From Paenibacillus chondroitinus NBRC 15376 (lineage in GTDB: Bacteria > Bacillota > Bacilli > Paenibacillales > NBRC-103111), in contig NZ_BILW01000040.1 of the NCBI RefSeq assembly GCF_004000765.1, positions 1 through 60,004 of the forward strand: a stretch of 60,004 bases of DNA. The letters run 5' to 3'. The first letter of the stretch is position 1. Every line of letters begins with the position of its first letter. The notes under the pieces were generated by a model. The model had not been told where the DNA came from, did no database searches, and worked only from the letters and a program-made list of their open reading frames with translations. A program made the translations under genes and the position numbers. Below are positions 39,615 to 47,018 of the stretch, one piece after another.

Positions 39615-40307
39615 TTATCTGAAGGAGCTTACGTTTACTCGAACACTTGGTCCCATTGTGGAGGATACAGCAATGTTTTTCAGGTAGACACCTTTAGCAG
39701 CTGCTGGTTTCGCTCTTACAAGTGCATCAACCAATGCTTTGAAGTTTTCGTTCAACTTGTCTGCATCGAAAGATACTTTACCAAGTGGAGCATGGATTTG
39801 TCCTGCTTTGTCAAGACGGTACTCGATTTTACCAGCTTTGATCTCCTGAACAGCTTTGGTAACGTCGAAAGTAACTGTTCCTGCTTTAGGGTTTGGCATT
39901 AAACCTTTACCCCCGAGGATACGACCCAGTTTACCAACTTCGCTCATCATGTCTGGAGTAGCTACGCAAACGTCGAACTCGAACCAACCTTGTTGAATTT
40001 TGTTGATCATGTCAGCATCACCAACAAAATCTGCACCAGCTGCTTCAGCTTCTTTCGCTTTCTCGCCTTTAGCAAATACAAGTACACGTTTCGTTTTACC
40101 AGTACCGTGTGGAAGTACTACAACACCACGAACAGCCTGATCTTGTTTTCTTGGGTCTACACCCAGACGAACTGCAACATCTACAGTTTCATCAAATTTA
40201 GCAGGAGCTGTTTTCTTAACAAGCTCGATTGCTTCTGACGGATCGTACAAAGTTTCAGCATTAACAAGCTGAGATACTTCGCGGTATTTCTTACCGTGTT
40301 TAGGCAT
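39615..40307 (-). CDS. rplA: 50S ribosomal protein L1
   Basis: 230 residues, starting MPKHGKKYREVSQLV with AAGGAGG upstream. L1 is the mobile stalk near the E site and is a known translational repressor of the L11 operon in several bacteria. The residues LGRILGGKGLMPNPKAGTVT and GQIHAPLGKVSFDADKL are conserved. An earlier in-frame start at 40373 is not supported. Confidence 0.98.
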   Translation of the reverse strand: MPKHGKKYREVSQLVNAETLYDPSEAIELVKKTAPAKFDETVDVAVRLGVDPRKQDQAVRGVVVLPHGTGKTKRVLVFAKGEKAKEAEAAGADFVGDADMINKIQQGWFEFDVCVATPDMMSEVGKLGRILGGKGLMPNPKAGTVTFDVTKAVQEIKAGKIEYRLDKAGQIHAPLGKVSFDADKLNENFKALVDALVRAKPAAAKGVYLKNIAVSSTMGPSVRVNVSSFR

Positions 40308-40309
40308 AA

Positions 40310-40422
40310 TGTATATCCTCCTTAGTGGTATTAGCGGATAATCCTCCCACCGAGCGACCTCAAAGTTTTCCAAGAAAACTTCTACGTAAACCGCGGTTTA
40401 CACAGCCGCATTCCTTGCGGAA
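40310..40422 (-). promoter_or_regulatory. Structured rplK-rplA intergenic RNA, candidate L1 site
   Basis: 115 nt without a gene. On the minus strand it contains TTCCGCAAGGAA, a perfect 16-bp palindrome GTAAACCGCGGTTTAC (40386-40401), AAGTTTTC/GAAAACTT and GGTGGGAGGAT. A GTGGGA element near a stem also occurs in the rplK leader, which is what a common L1-binding site would show. Inference only. Confidence 0.35.
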
Positions 40423-40848
40423 TTAATCTTCGATAGTGATTCCCATGCTGCGAGCTGTACCTTCAACCATACGCATTGCAGCCTCAACGGATGCAGCATT
40501 CAGGTCAGGCATTTTTTGTTCTGCGATTTCACGAACTTTCGCACGTTTCACAGTTGCAACTTTCTTTTTGTTTGGTTCACCGGATCCTTTTTCGATACCA
40601 GCAACGACGCGAAGAAGAACTGCAGCCGGAGGCGTTTTAGTGATGAATGTAAAGGAACGATCCTCGAATACTGTGATCTCAACCGGAATGATAAGGCCTA
40701 CTTGATCAGCAGTACGAGCGTTAAACTCTTTACAGAATGCCATGATGTTCACACCTGCTTGACCCAATGCTGGACCGATCGGTGGTGCTGGATTTGCTTT
40801 CGCAGCTTGAACTTGAAGCTTCACGATTTTAATAACCTTTTTTGCCAT
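40423..40848 (-). CDS. rplK: 50S ribosomal protein L11
   Basis: 141 residues: an N-terminal domain with a Pro-rich surface helix (KANPAPPIGPALGQAGVNIM), the target site of thiostrepton-class antibiotics, and a C-terminal RNA-binding domain. L11 is at the GTPase-associated centre. The ATG at 40848 has GGAGGTG upstream; a GTG nine bases earlier is not used. Confidence 0.98.
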   Translation of the reverse strand: MAKKVIKIVKLQVQAAKANPAPPIGPALGQAGVNIMAFCKEFNARTADQVGLIIPVEITVFEDRSFTFITKTPPAAVLLRVVAGIEKGSGEPNKKKVATVKRAKVREIAEQKMPDLNAASVEAAMRMVEGTARSMGITIED

Positions 40849-40865
40849 GATAGACACCTCCTGTT

Positions 40866-40930
40866 TATAATATAGATCCCACTAACGAAGGTCTATCCCG
40901 AGGAATAGACCTGGTAGAAACCCTTGGTTG
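40866..40930 (-). promoter_or_regulatory. rplK leader hairpin, candidate L1-binding site
   Basis: On the minus strand AGGTCTAT pairs with ATAGACCT (8 bp, loop TCCTCGGG) and is followed by GTTAGTGGGATC just before the ribosome binding site. L1 is known to bind its own L11-operon leader in several bacteria. The same 11 nt occur in the rpsL leader. A candidate only. Confidence 0.35.
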
Positions 40931-40937
40931 TCTTGTG

Positions 40938-41471
40938 TTATAGCTTTTCCACTTGGTCGAAATCGAGCTCAAGCGGGGTTTCCCTACCAAACATGTTGAC
41001 ATGCACCTTAAGTTTACCCTTGTCAGCCACAATTTCCTCAACAGATCCGACAAAGTTTGCGAAAGGTCCCACCTTGACGCGTACAGTCTCTTTGAGTTCG
41101 AAGTCGATCTTCGCCTTCGGCTCTTCCATTCCCATATGCTTCAAAATAGATTCAACTTCCTCAGGTAATAATGCAGTCGGTTTAGAGCCGGATCCCGTAG
41201 AACCTACGAATCCGGTAACTCCTGGCGTATTACGAACTACGTACCAAGAATCGTCCGTCTGAATCATTTCTACGAGAACATACCCTGGATAAACTTTACG
41301 CATGACGACTTTTTTCTTGCCGTCTTTATTCACCAGTTCCTCTTCCATAGGCACAAGCACACGGAAGATCTTGTCCGTCATTTCCATGGATTCAACACGT
41401 TTCTCCAGGTTGGCTTTCACTTTGTTCTCATACCCTGAATAGGTATGTACGACGTACCATCTTTTTTCCAT
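40938..41471 (-). CDS. nusG: Transcription termination/antitermination factor NusG
   Basis: 177 residues, the B. subtilis length: an NGN domain (about 1-110, starting MEKRWYVVHTYSGYE) that binds the clamp helices of RNA polymerase, and a KOW domain (about 120-177; GPFANFVGSVEEI). In Bacillota NusG is also a sequence-dependent pause factor. The start is the ATG at 41471 after AGGTGA; an upstream GTG lies inside that site. It follows secE, as in most bacteria. Confidence 0.97.
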   Translation of the reverse strand: MEKRWYVVHTYSGYENKVKANLEKRVESMEMTDKIFRVLVPMEEELVNKDGKKKVVMRKVYPGYVLVEMIQTDDSWYVVRNTPGVTGFVGSTGSGSKPTALLPEEVESILKHMGMEEPKAKIDFELKETVRVKVGPFANFVGSVEEIVADKGKLKVHVNMFGRETPLELDFDQVEKL

Positions 41472-41495
41472 GAATAAATTCACCTATAGTCCTGT

Positions 41496-41708
41496 TTATT
41501 TAAAAACAAGGCGCAGCAACTCAGAAATTCCAAGATCCAGCACAAAAAAATAAATAGCAACAAAAGCTACAGTACCCAACACAACAAGCGTATAGGTAAT
41601 CATCTCTTTGCGACTTGGCCACTTGACCTTTTTGAGTTCTGTCCAACTGTCGGTGAAGAAGGAAAAAGTGGATCCGAAGCTTTGTCTCATTCTAGCCAAG
41701 AACCCCAC
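41496..41708 (-). CDS. secE: Protein translocase subunit SecE
   Basis: 70 residues: an amphipathic N-terminal helix with the conserved WTELKKVKWPSRKE motif, then one transmembrane helix (about 40-60). SecE clamps SecY. It has a GTG start with GGAGG 8 nt upstream. It lies between rpmG and nusG. Confidence 0.95.
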   Translation of the reverse strand: MGFLARMRQSFGSTFSFFTDSWTELKKVKWPSRKEMITYTLVVLGTVAFVAIYFFVLDLGISELLRLVFK

Positions 41709-41727
41709 AAACTACACCTCCAAAGAA

Positions 41728-41877
41728 CTACCTAGTCTCGCGATGAGCAGTATGTTCATTGCAAAATTTGCAATATTTCTTCAACTCAATACGGTCGGGA
41801 TTGTTGCGCTTATTTTTAGTGGATGCATAGTTTCTTTGTTTGCAATTTGTGCACGCTAATGTGATGATGACCCGCAT
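41728..41877 (-). CDS. rpmG: 50S ribosomal protein L33
   Basis: 49 residues (MRVIITLACTNCKQRNYAST...). Cys9, Cys12, Cys36 and Cys39 make the zinc ribbon of the C+ form. Zinc-free paralogues exist in many Bacillota and are used when zinc is scarce. AGGAGGTG precedes the ATG. It is the first gene of the secE-nusG operon. Confidence 0.96.
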   Translation of the reverse strand: MRVIITLACTNCKQRNYASTKNKRNNPDRIELKKYCKFCNEHTAHRETR

Positions 41878-41961
41878 GATGTACACCTCCTACAGACACG
41901 TTCTAATTAAAGCCCTTCGAAGCGCGTCAAAAAGAAAGCGACTTTTAGGGCTACCTGAAAT

Positions 41962-41991
41962 ACTTTATCACAACCAGTTACAGAGTGTCAA
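41962..41991 (-). promoter_or_regulatory. Sigma-A promoter of rpmG-secE-nusG
   Basis: TTGACA (41986-41991), 18 nt, TAAAGT (41962-41967) on the minus strand, 84 bp before rpmG. The -10 is a moderate match. Confidence 0.6.
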
Positions 41992-42063
41992 GGCAGAAGT
42001 CTCACAATTGCAAGAGTAATATCAGTATAGACGCTCCAGTATGATAATAAACCTCGTACAAAT

Positions 42064-42105
42064 AAAAGGCCCGCGCAGCCAAGACCAAGCAAGGCAGCGC
42101 GGGCG
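42064..42105 (-). terminator. Terminator of sigH
   Basis: On the minus strand GCCCGCGCTGCC pairs with GGCTGCGCGGGC around a CTTGG-type loop and runs into TTTTATTTG. It follows the sigH stop immediately. Confidence 0.88.
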
Positions 42106-42109
42106 CATT

Positions 42110-42754
42110 TTACAAATCTCTAACTTCCAAATAGCGTTCAAGCTTGCGTTTCACACGTTGAAGAGCATTGTCAATCGACTTGACATGACGATCAAGGTCC
42201 ACCGCAATCTCTTGGTAGGATCTTCCATCGAGATAGAGCATAAGAACTCTACGCTCCAAGTCACTCAATATCTCTCCCATTTTATCTTCAAGTCCCGTAA
42301 ATTCTTCTTGATTAATCACAAGCTCCTCAGGATCTGTGACCCTGGAACCGCTGATGACGTCAAGCAGCGTACGATCAGAATCTTCATCATAGATAGGCTT
42401 GTCCAGTGACACGTAGGAATTAAGAGGAATGTGCTTCTGACGTGTTGCTGTCTTAATCGCCGTGATGATCTGTCGGGTAATGCACAGTTCAGCAAAGGCT
42501 TTAAAAGAAGCAAGCTTGTCTCCTCGGAAGTCGCGGATAGATTTATATAAACCTATCATTCCTTCCTGCACAATATCTTCTCGGTCTGCACCTATCAAAA
42601 AATAAGAACGTGCTTTGGCACGTACGAAATTCTTATATTTGTTGATAAGATATTCCAACGCTTCGCTACTGCCTTCACGGACTGCCTCGACAATGTCTTC
42701 ATCTGGCTTGAGGTCATAATCATACATTCTCAGTTCTTTGAGGTCGACACTCAC
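42110..42754 (-). CDS. sigH: RNA polymerase sigma-H factor
   Basis: About 214 residues of the sigma-70 family: regions 2 (about 20-100; EDIVQEGMIGLYKSIRDFRG) and 4 (about 150-205; LDLERRVLML-type helix-turn-helix with LDGRSYQEIAVDLDRHVKSI). Sigma-H turns on early sporulation genes at the end of growth. The start is a GTG at 42754, 8 nt after GGAGG; two TTG codons just upstream lie too close to that site. It has its own vegetative promoter (42810-42839). Confidence 0.95.
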   Translation of the reverse strand: MSVDLKELRMYDYDLKPDEDIVEAVREGSSEALEYLINKYKNFVRAKARSYFLIGADREDIVQEGMIGLYKSIRDFRGDKLASFKAFAELCITRQIITAIKTATRQKHIPLNSYVSLDKPIYDEDSDRTLLDVISGSRVTDPEELVINQEEFTGLEDKMGEILSDLERRVLMLYLDGRSYQEIAVDLDRHVKSIDNALQRVKRKLERYLEVRDL

Positions 42755-42809
42755 CAACAATCCCTCCGGCCTGCAGGACTACCCAGATTCACATTAAAAG
42801 TTTAGGTTA

Positions 42810-42839
42810 AGTATACATGATGAAATCTCACACCGTCAA
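42810..42839 (-). promoter_or_regulatory. Sigma-A promoter of sigH
   Basis: TTGACG (42834-42839), 18 nt, TATACT (42810-42815) on the minus strand, between rae1 and sigH. In B. subtilis the sigH promoter is sigma-A dependent and repressed by AbrB; an AbrB site could not be judged by eye. Confidence 0.65.
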
Positions 42840-42872
42840 CGGGGACCCCCACCATTTCTAGCATTTGGAGGA

Positions 42873-43385
42873 TTACTCCCCTCTTCGCCAGCGTTCGAAC
42901 TGCGCCTTTAACTCGTTGCTCAATTTGCCTTCAAACGGATTGCGTTTCGCCGACGTCTCCGGCTGAATGCGGTCTCGAACTTCTTTGCGATTCTGTTTGA
43001 TTTTGATGAGAAGTTCACCAGCCGGCAATCGAAGAGCTCCTTTACCGAAAATAACATGCTGCTCAATCATATCGGAGGTGGCCACATAGATTTGCTTACG
43101 TCTTCCCATCAGATTCGTAACCAATCGTTCAATCCGTTCATCCGCGGTTTCCTTCTCTTTGGTGTAGAGGACGTTCAACTTGCTCTGTACATACTTCTTC
43201 CCAAGTCCAGGTACCATGTAAGCGTCAAAAACCAGGTATACCTTCATACCTGAGTACGATTGGTATTCAGCCAGCATATGAATCAACTTATCGCGGGCCC
43301 CTTCCAAGTCGGTATCCTTCAGCTTATTCAGTTCAGGCCATGCCCCTATGATATTGTAGCCGTCTACGATTAGAAACTCTTCCAT
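42873..43385 (-). CDS. rae1: Ribosome-associated endoribonuclease Rae1 (NYN domain, YacP)
   Basis: 170 residues with a PIN-like NYN fold (starting MEEFLIVDGYNIIGAWP with the first catalytic Asp; YLVFDAYMVPG; YVATSDMIEQ). B. subtilis Rae1 cleaves mRNA in the ribosomal A site. The C-terminal tail is basic. It overlaps nothing, 5 bp after rlmB. Confidence 0.93.
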   Translation of the reverse strand: MEEFLIVDGYNIIGAWPELNKLKDTDLEGARDKLIHMLAEYQSYSGMKVYLVFDAYMVPGLGKKYVQSKLNVLYTKEKETADERIERLVTNLMGRRKQIYVATSDMIEQHVIFGKGALRLPAGELLIKIKQNRKEVRDRIQPETSAKRNPFEGKLSNELKAQFERWRRGE

Positions 43386-43390
43386 CTGCT

Positions 43391-44131
43391 TTAACTCTTA
43401 GTTCGTTGGCGAACCACTTCATACATCAGTACACCCGCGGCAACAGAGGCATTCAGAGAGTTCACGTGTCCCGCCATCGGCAGCTTAACCAGGAAGTCAC
43501 ATCTCTCTTTAATCAGCCTTCCAACACCTTTACCTTCATTACCGATGACAAGAGCTATGGGCATACTGAAATTCGCTTTATATACATCTTGCGCTGCCGT
43601 CACATCCGTTCCCGCGACCCAAACTCCTTGCTCTTTGAGCTGTTCGATGGTCTGCGAGATATTCGTTACTCGAGCAACAGGAACATACTCTACCGCTCCC
43701 GCAGATGTCTTGGAAACCGTTGCTGTTAGACCTACGGAGCGTCTTTTGGGAATAATGACACCATGAACTCCCGTGCAATCCGCTGTTCGCAGGATCGAAC
43801 CCAGGTTGTGCGGATCTTCAATCTCATCAAGAATGAGGATAAAAGGATCCTGGCCAAGCGCCTTAGCTTTAGCAAGAATATCCTCTACTTCTACGTATTC
43901 ATAGGCTGCTACCTGCGCTATAACCCCTTGGTGCTGAAGCCCTTCTACCATTTGATCAAGCTTACGTTTGTCTGTAAATTGTACAAGAATCCCTAAATTT
44001 TTGGCCTCCGCTACAATCGGGCCAGCGAATTGCTTCTGCGCATTCTCAGCAATCCAAATTTTGTTGATTGTTCGACCGGCACGGATCGCCTCCATTACGG
44101 AGTGCTTCCCGCCAATATATTCCTCATCCAT
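43391..44131 (-). CDS. rlmB: 23S rRNA (guanosine-2'-O-)-methyltransferase RlmB
   Basis: 246 residues of the SPOUT family: an N-terminal RNA-binding domain (about 1-75) and a knotted SAM-binding domain (NLGSILRTADCTGVHGVI; VIGNEGKGVGRLIKERCD; NSLNASVAAGVLMYE). By homology it methylates G2251 in the peptidyl transferase loop. AGGAAG precedes the ATG. Same position as in B. subtilis (yacO). Confidence 0.95.
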   Translation of the reverse strand: MDEEYIGGKHSVMEAIRAGRTINKIWIAENAQKQFAGPIVAEAKNLGILVQFTDKRKLDQMVEGLQHQGVIAQVAAYEYVEVEDILAKAKALGQDPFILILDEIEDPHNLGSILRTADCTGVHGVIIPKRRSVGLTATVSKTSAGAVEYVPVARVTNISQTIEQLKEQGVWVAGTDVTAAQDVYKANFSMPIALVIGNEGKGVGRLIKERCDFLVKLPMAGHVNSLNASVAAGVLMYEVVRQRTKS

Positions 44132-44185
44132 CTCTTGCTTCCTCCTAGATATTCCTCGTTTAACATAACTTACATCCGCAGTGGA

Positions 44186-44617
44186 CTAAGCTTTATTCTT
44201 GTGATCCAGAACAAAATCCAATATTTCCTTCAACCGCTCAAAAGATTGCTTGTAATACAAATATCCAATTAAGCACTCAAACGCGGTGCTGTGCCGGTAT
44301 TCAAGCACATCCGCGTTCTTGGCTGTCGTTCCTGATTTGGCATTGCGTCCGCGCTTTACCATGTCAATCTCTTCTTCCGTCAGCATCGGCATCAGCGCAT
44401 CCAACACCTTGGATTGCGCCTTAGCCGATACATAGCCGGTGGCTGCTTTGTGCAAATGATTAGGCCGATGGTTCCCGCCAGAAATCACATATTGCCGAAT
44501 ATAGACCTCATAGACCGCATCGCCAATATAGGCGAGCACGAGAGGATTCAGCAAATGAGGACTCTTGGATGGCGGAAAAACGAACAGATTCGCAGCTTCA
44601 GTATAAGTCTCACTCAT
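44186..44617 (-). CDS. mrnC: Mini-ribonuclease III
   Basis: About 143 residues containing only an RNase III catalytic domain (AYIGDAVYEVYIR with catalytic acidic residues; KRGRNAKSGTTAKNADV; YRHSTAFECLIGYLY) and no double-stranded RNA-binding domain. Mini-III matures 23S rRNA in Bacillota. The ATG at 44617 overlaps the cysS stop (ATGA); a TTG at 44629 with AAGGA upstream is another possible start. Confidence 0.93.
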   Translation of the reverse strand: MSETYTEAANLFVFPPSKSPHLLNPLVLAYIGDAVYEVYIRQYVISGGNHRPNHLHKAATGYVSAKAQSKVLDALMPMLTEEEIDMVKRGRNAKSGTTAKNADVLEYRHSTAFECLIGYLYYKQSFERLKEILDFVLDHKNKA

Positions 44618-46014
44618 TTGCGGCGCCAACGAATTCCTTGTGGTGTATCCTCAAGGAATATCCCTTTCTCTGTGAGCAGATCACGGATTTCGTCCGCACG
44701 CGCCCAGTTCTTCGACTTCCTCGCTTCCGTCCGGTCGACAATCAGCTGCTCAATCTCTTCGTCCAACAATTCGTCAGCCTGTTTCGACAAAATGCCCAAC
44801 GTTTGATCAAACACCTGAAGCTGATCCAAGAACATTTGCAAAGCGGCAGCATTCACCCGCTCCTGCTGCAAGTACAGGTTCGCTTCTGCAACGAGATCGA
44901 ACACCGCCGTGATCGCATCCGGGGTATTGAAGTCGTCGTTCATCTTCTCGACGAACTGAGCGGCGATCGCCGCTACACGCTCCGTATGAGCAGCTTCGAT
45001 CTCCCCTGTTACTGAGGCTGTGGCCAGACGATGCTTCAGGTTATCATTTGCATTTTGAATGCGCTCCAACGCATTGGCCGCTTGCTTGAGGCTCTCATCG
45101 CTGAAGTTCAACGGATTGCGGTAGTGAGCGGATAACATAAAGAAACGGAAAACTTCCGGTTTGATTTGTTTCACAAGATCGCGGATGAGAATGCCATTCC
45201 CCAGCGATTTGGACATTTTTTCATTATCAATGTTAAGGAAGGCATTGTGCAACCAGTAATTGGCCATTGGATGGCCGGTCACCGCTTCGGTTTGCGCGAT
45301 CTCGCACTCATGATGCGGGAACGTCAGATCTTGCCCGCCGCCGTGAATATCAATCGTTTCACCCAGATATTTGCGCACCATAGCGGAGCACTCGATATGC
45401 CAGCCCGGACGACCTTGACCCCAAGGGCTATCCCAATAGATCTCTCCCGGTTTGGCAGCTTTCCAAAGAACAAAATCCTGAGGATTCTCTTTGCGGTCAT
45501 CCACTTCAATGCGAATTCCGTATTGGAGTTCTTCCAGATTTTGATGAGAAAGCTTGCCGTATTCGGCGAATTTCGTCGTCCGGTAATAGACGTCGCCGCG
45601 GGCTTCATAGGCGTAGCCTTTTTCAACCAAAGCAGCGATGAATTCAATGATTTCTTGAATATTGTCCGTTACACGGGGATTCAATGTAGCTTCATGCACC
45701 CCAAGCGTTTGGATATCCTCCAAGAAGGCGGCAATAAAGGTTTCTGCCAGCTCCGGAACGGTAACAGCCATTTCCTCGGCTTTACGAATCATTTTATCAT
45801 CCACATCGGTAAAGTTTGTAATATAAGTGACTTCATAGTTCTGAGACTCTAAAAAGCGGCGTACGACATCAAAGAAAATAACCGGTCTGCCATTTCCAAT
45901 ATGAATGTAGTTGTATACGGTCGGTCCGCACACATACATCTTTACCTTACCTGGTTCTAAAGGTACAAACTCTTCCTTCTTGCGTGTTAACGTATTATAC
46001 ATTCTGAGCGTCAT
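44614..46014 (-). CDS. cysS: Cysteinyl-tRNA synthetase
   Basis: 466 residues, class Ia. HIGH motif YIHIGNGRP (His-Ile-Gly-Asn variant), KMSKS motif EKMSKSLGNG. Zinc ligands: Cys of VCGPTVYN, Cys of IECSAMV and the residues of FPHHECEIAQ. The start is the ATG at 46014 with GGAGGAG upstream; 18 bp earlier is an ATG without a ribosome binding site. It overlaps the end of cysE by 20 bp. Controlled by the Cys T-box. Confidence 0.98.
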   Translation of the reverse strand: MTLRMYNTLTRKKEEFVPLEPGKVKMYVCGPTVYNYIHIGNGRPVIFFDVVRRFLESQNYEVTYITNFTDVDDKMIRKAEEMAVTVPELAETFIAAFLEDIQTLGVHEATLNPRVTDNIQEIIEFIAALVEKGYAYEARGDVYYRTTKFAEYGKLSHQNLEELQYGIRIEVDDRKENPQDFVLWKAAKPGEIYWDSPWGQGRPGWHIECSAMVRKYLGETIDIHGGGQDLTFPHHECEIAQTEAVTGHPMANYWLHNAFLNIDNEKMSKSLGNGILIRDLVKQIKPEVFRFFMLSAHYRNPLNFSDESLKQAANALERIQNANDNLKHRLATASVTGEIEAAHTERVAAIAAQFVEKMNDDFNTPDAITAVFDLVAEANLYLQQERVNAAALQMFLDQLQVFDQTLGILSKQADELLDEEIEQLIVDRTEARKSKNWARADEIRDLLTEKGIFLEDTPQGIRWRRK

Positions 46015-46666
46015 GTTCTCTCGCTCCTCCATTCTTAACCCGTTCTAGTTCCAACTGTCTTCGCAATTCATTAATTTGCTGCTGCATTTCCTGGAATATA
46101 TCAATAATGGGATCCGGTAAATTGCCATGGTCCAACCGGTTCACACGCACACCATCCCGCTTCACAAGCTTTGCTGGCATCGTTACAACGGTACTGTTCG
46201 AAGGAACCTCTTGGATAACCACCGCATTGGAGCCAATCCGTGAATTCTCGCCAACAAGGAAGGAGCCTAAAATCTTGGCACCCGAACCAATAACTACATT
46301 ATTGCCAATAGTTGGATGTCTCTTACCTTTCTCTTTCCCTGTTCCCCCCAGTGTGACCCCTTGATACAAAATAACATCGTCGCCAATCTCACAGGTTTCC
46401 CCGATGACGACACCCATCCCATGGTCAATAAACAATCTTTGGCCGATCGTAGCACCTGGATGAATCTCGATGCCTGTCATGAAACGGCTCCACTGGGAGA
46501 CAACACGGGCAATCGTGAACATCTTCCTTTTATAAAACCAATGACCGATTCGATGCGCCCATATGGCGTGAAGGCCAGAGTAAGTAAACACAACCTCAAA
46601 CCAGCTGCGTGCAGCCGGGTCGTTATCGAATACGGCGGAAATATCAGATTTGATCGTTCGCCACAT
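45995..46666 (-). CDS. cysE: Serine O-acetyltransferase
   Basis: 223 residues of the left-handed beta-helix (hexapeptide repeat) acyltransferase type. Makes O-acetylserine for cysteine synthesis. Catalytic region: TGIEIHPGATIGQRLFIDHG with its His and GVVIGETCEIGDDVILYQGV. The C-terminal end lacks the Ile-terminated tail known for cysteine feedback binding in enteric enzymes, and is instead Gln/Glu/Arg-rich with a coiled-coil appearance. Lies first in the cysE-cysS operon behind the T-box; AAGGTGAG precedes the ATG. Confidence 0.96.
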   Translation of the reverse strand: MWRTIKSDISAVFDNDPAARSWFEVVFTYSGLHAIWAHRIGHWFYKRKMFTIARVVSQWSRFMTGIEIHPGATIGQRLFIDHGMGVVIGETCEIGDDVILYQGVTLGGTGKEKGKRHPTIGNNVVIGSGAKILGSFLVGENSRIGSNAVVIQEVPSNSTVVTMPAKLVKRDGVRVNRLDHGNLPDPIIDIFQEMQQQINELRRQLELERVKNGGAREHDAQNV

Positions 46667-46696
46667 GCTCTCACCTTCTTTTGTAGGAAATCATAC

Positions 46697-46983
46697 TCCT
46701 GCGTATAATAAAAAGCCCCCGCAGCCATATGGCTGCAGAGGCGTGATTAATCGCGGTTCCACTCTGCTTGGTGACTCGGAAGTCTCCCAACTCAATAACC
46801 CGTAACGTGGGCATATCGGCTGCGCCTACCTTACTCTGAATCCGAGTATTCGGCGCGGCAGCTCCCAGGTGCATTTCCGGTTAGAGGGAATGGATAACTC
46901 ACAGCCAAAGCCTGACGGCTTCGATTATCCTCTCTGATAAATCCCTAAATAATCGTACTCTCCTGATCATTGCATTCCTTATT
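46697..46983 (-). ncRNA. Cysteine T-box riboswitch
   Basis: The leader of cysE-cysS. T-box core AGAGTGGAACCGCG at 46752-46766 (minus strand). The specifier TGC (46871-46873, in GGAAATGCACC) reads Cys. The antiterminator bulge is TGGA, whose A would pair with the discriminator U73 of tRNA-Cys. Uncharged tRNA-Cys should stop terminator formation (46709-46743). Type and order match the B. subtilis gltX-cysE interval. The extent is approximate. Confidence 0.93.
46709..46743 (-). terminator. T-box terminator
   Basis: On the minus strand CGCCTCTGCAGCC pairs with GGCTGCGGGGGC around ATAT and is followed by TTTTTATTATAC. It competes with the antiterminator formed by the T-box core. Confidence 0.9.
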
Positions 46984-46989
46984 GAACTA

Positions 46990-47018
46990 AGTATAGCGAA
47001 AAGAACCCTGTATTACAA
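46990..47018 (-). promoter_or_regulatory. Promoter of the cysE-cysS operon
   Basis: TTGTAA (47013-47018), 17 nt, TATACT (46990-46995) on the minus strand. The -35 box contains the gltX stop codon. Transcription would start near 46983 and enter the T-box. Confidence 0.65.

Noticed and set aside
45166..45852. A 228-codon open frame on the plus strand opposite cysS
   Set aside because: Antisense to cysS with no recognisable domain or ribosome binding site.
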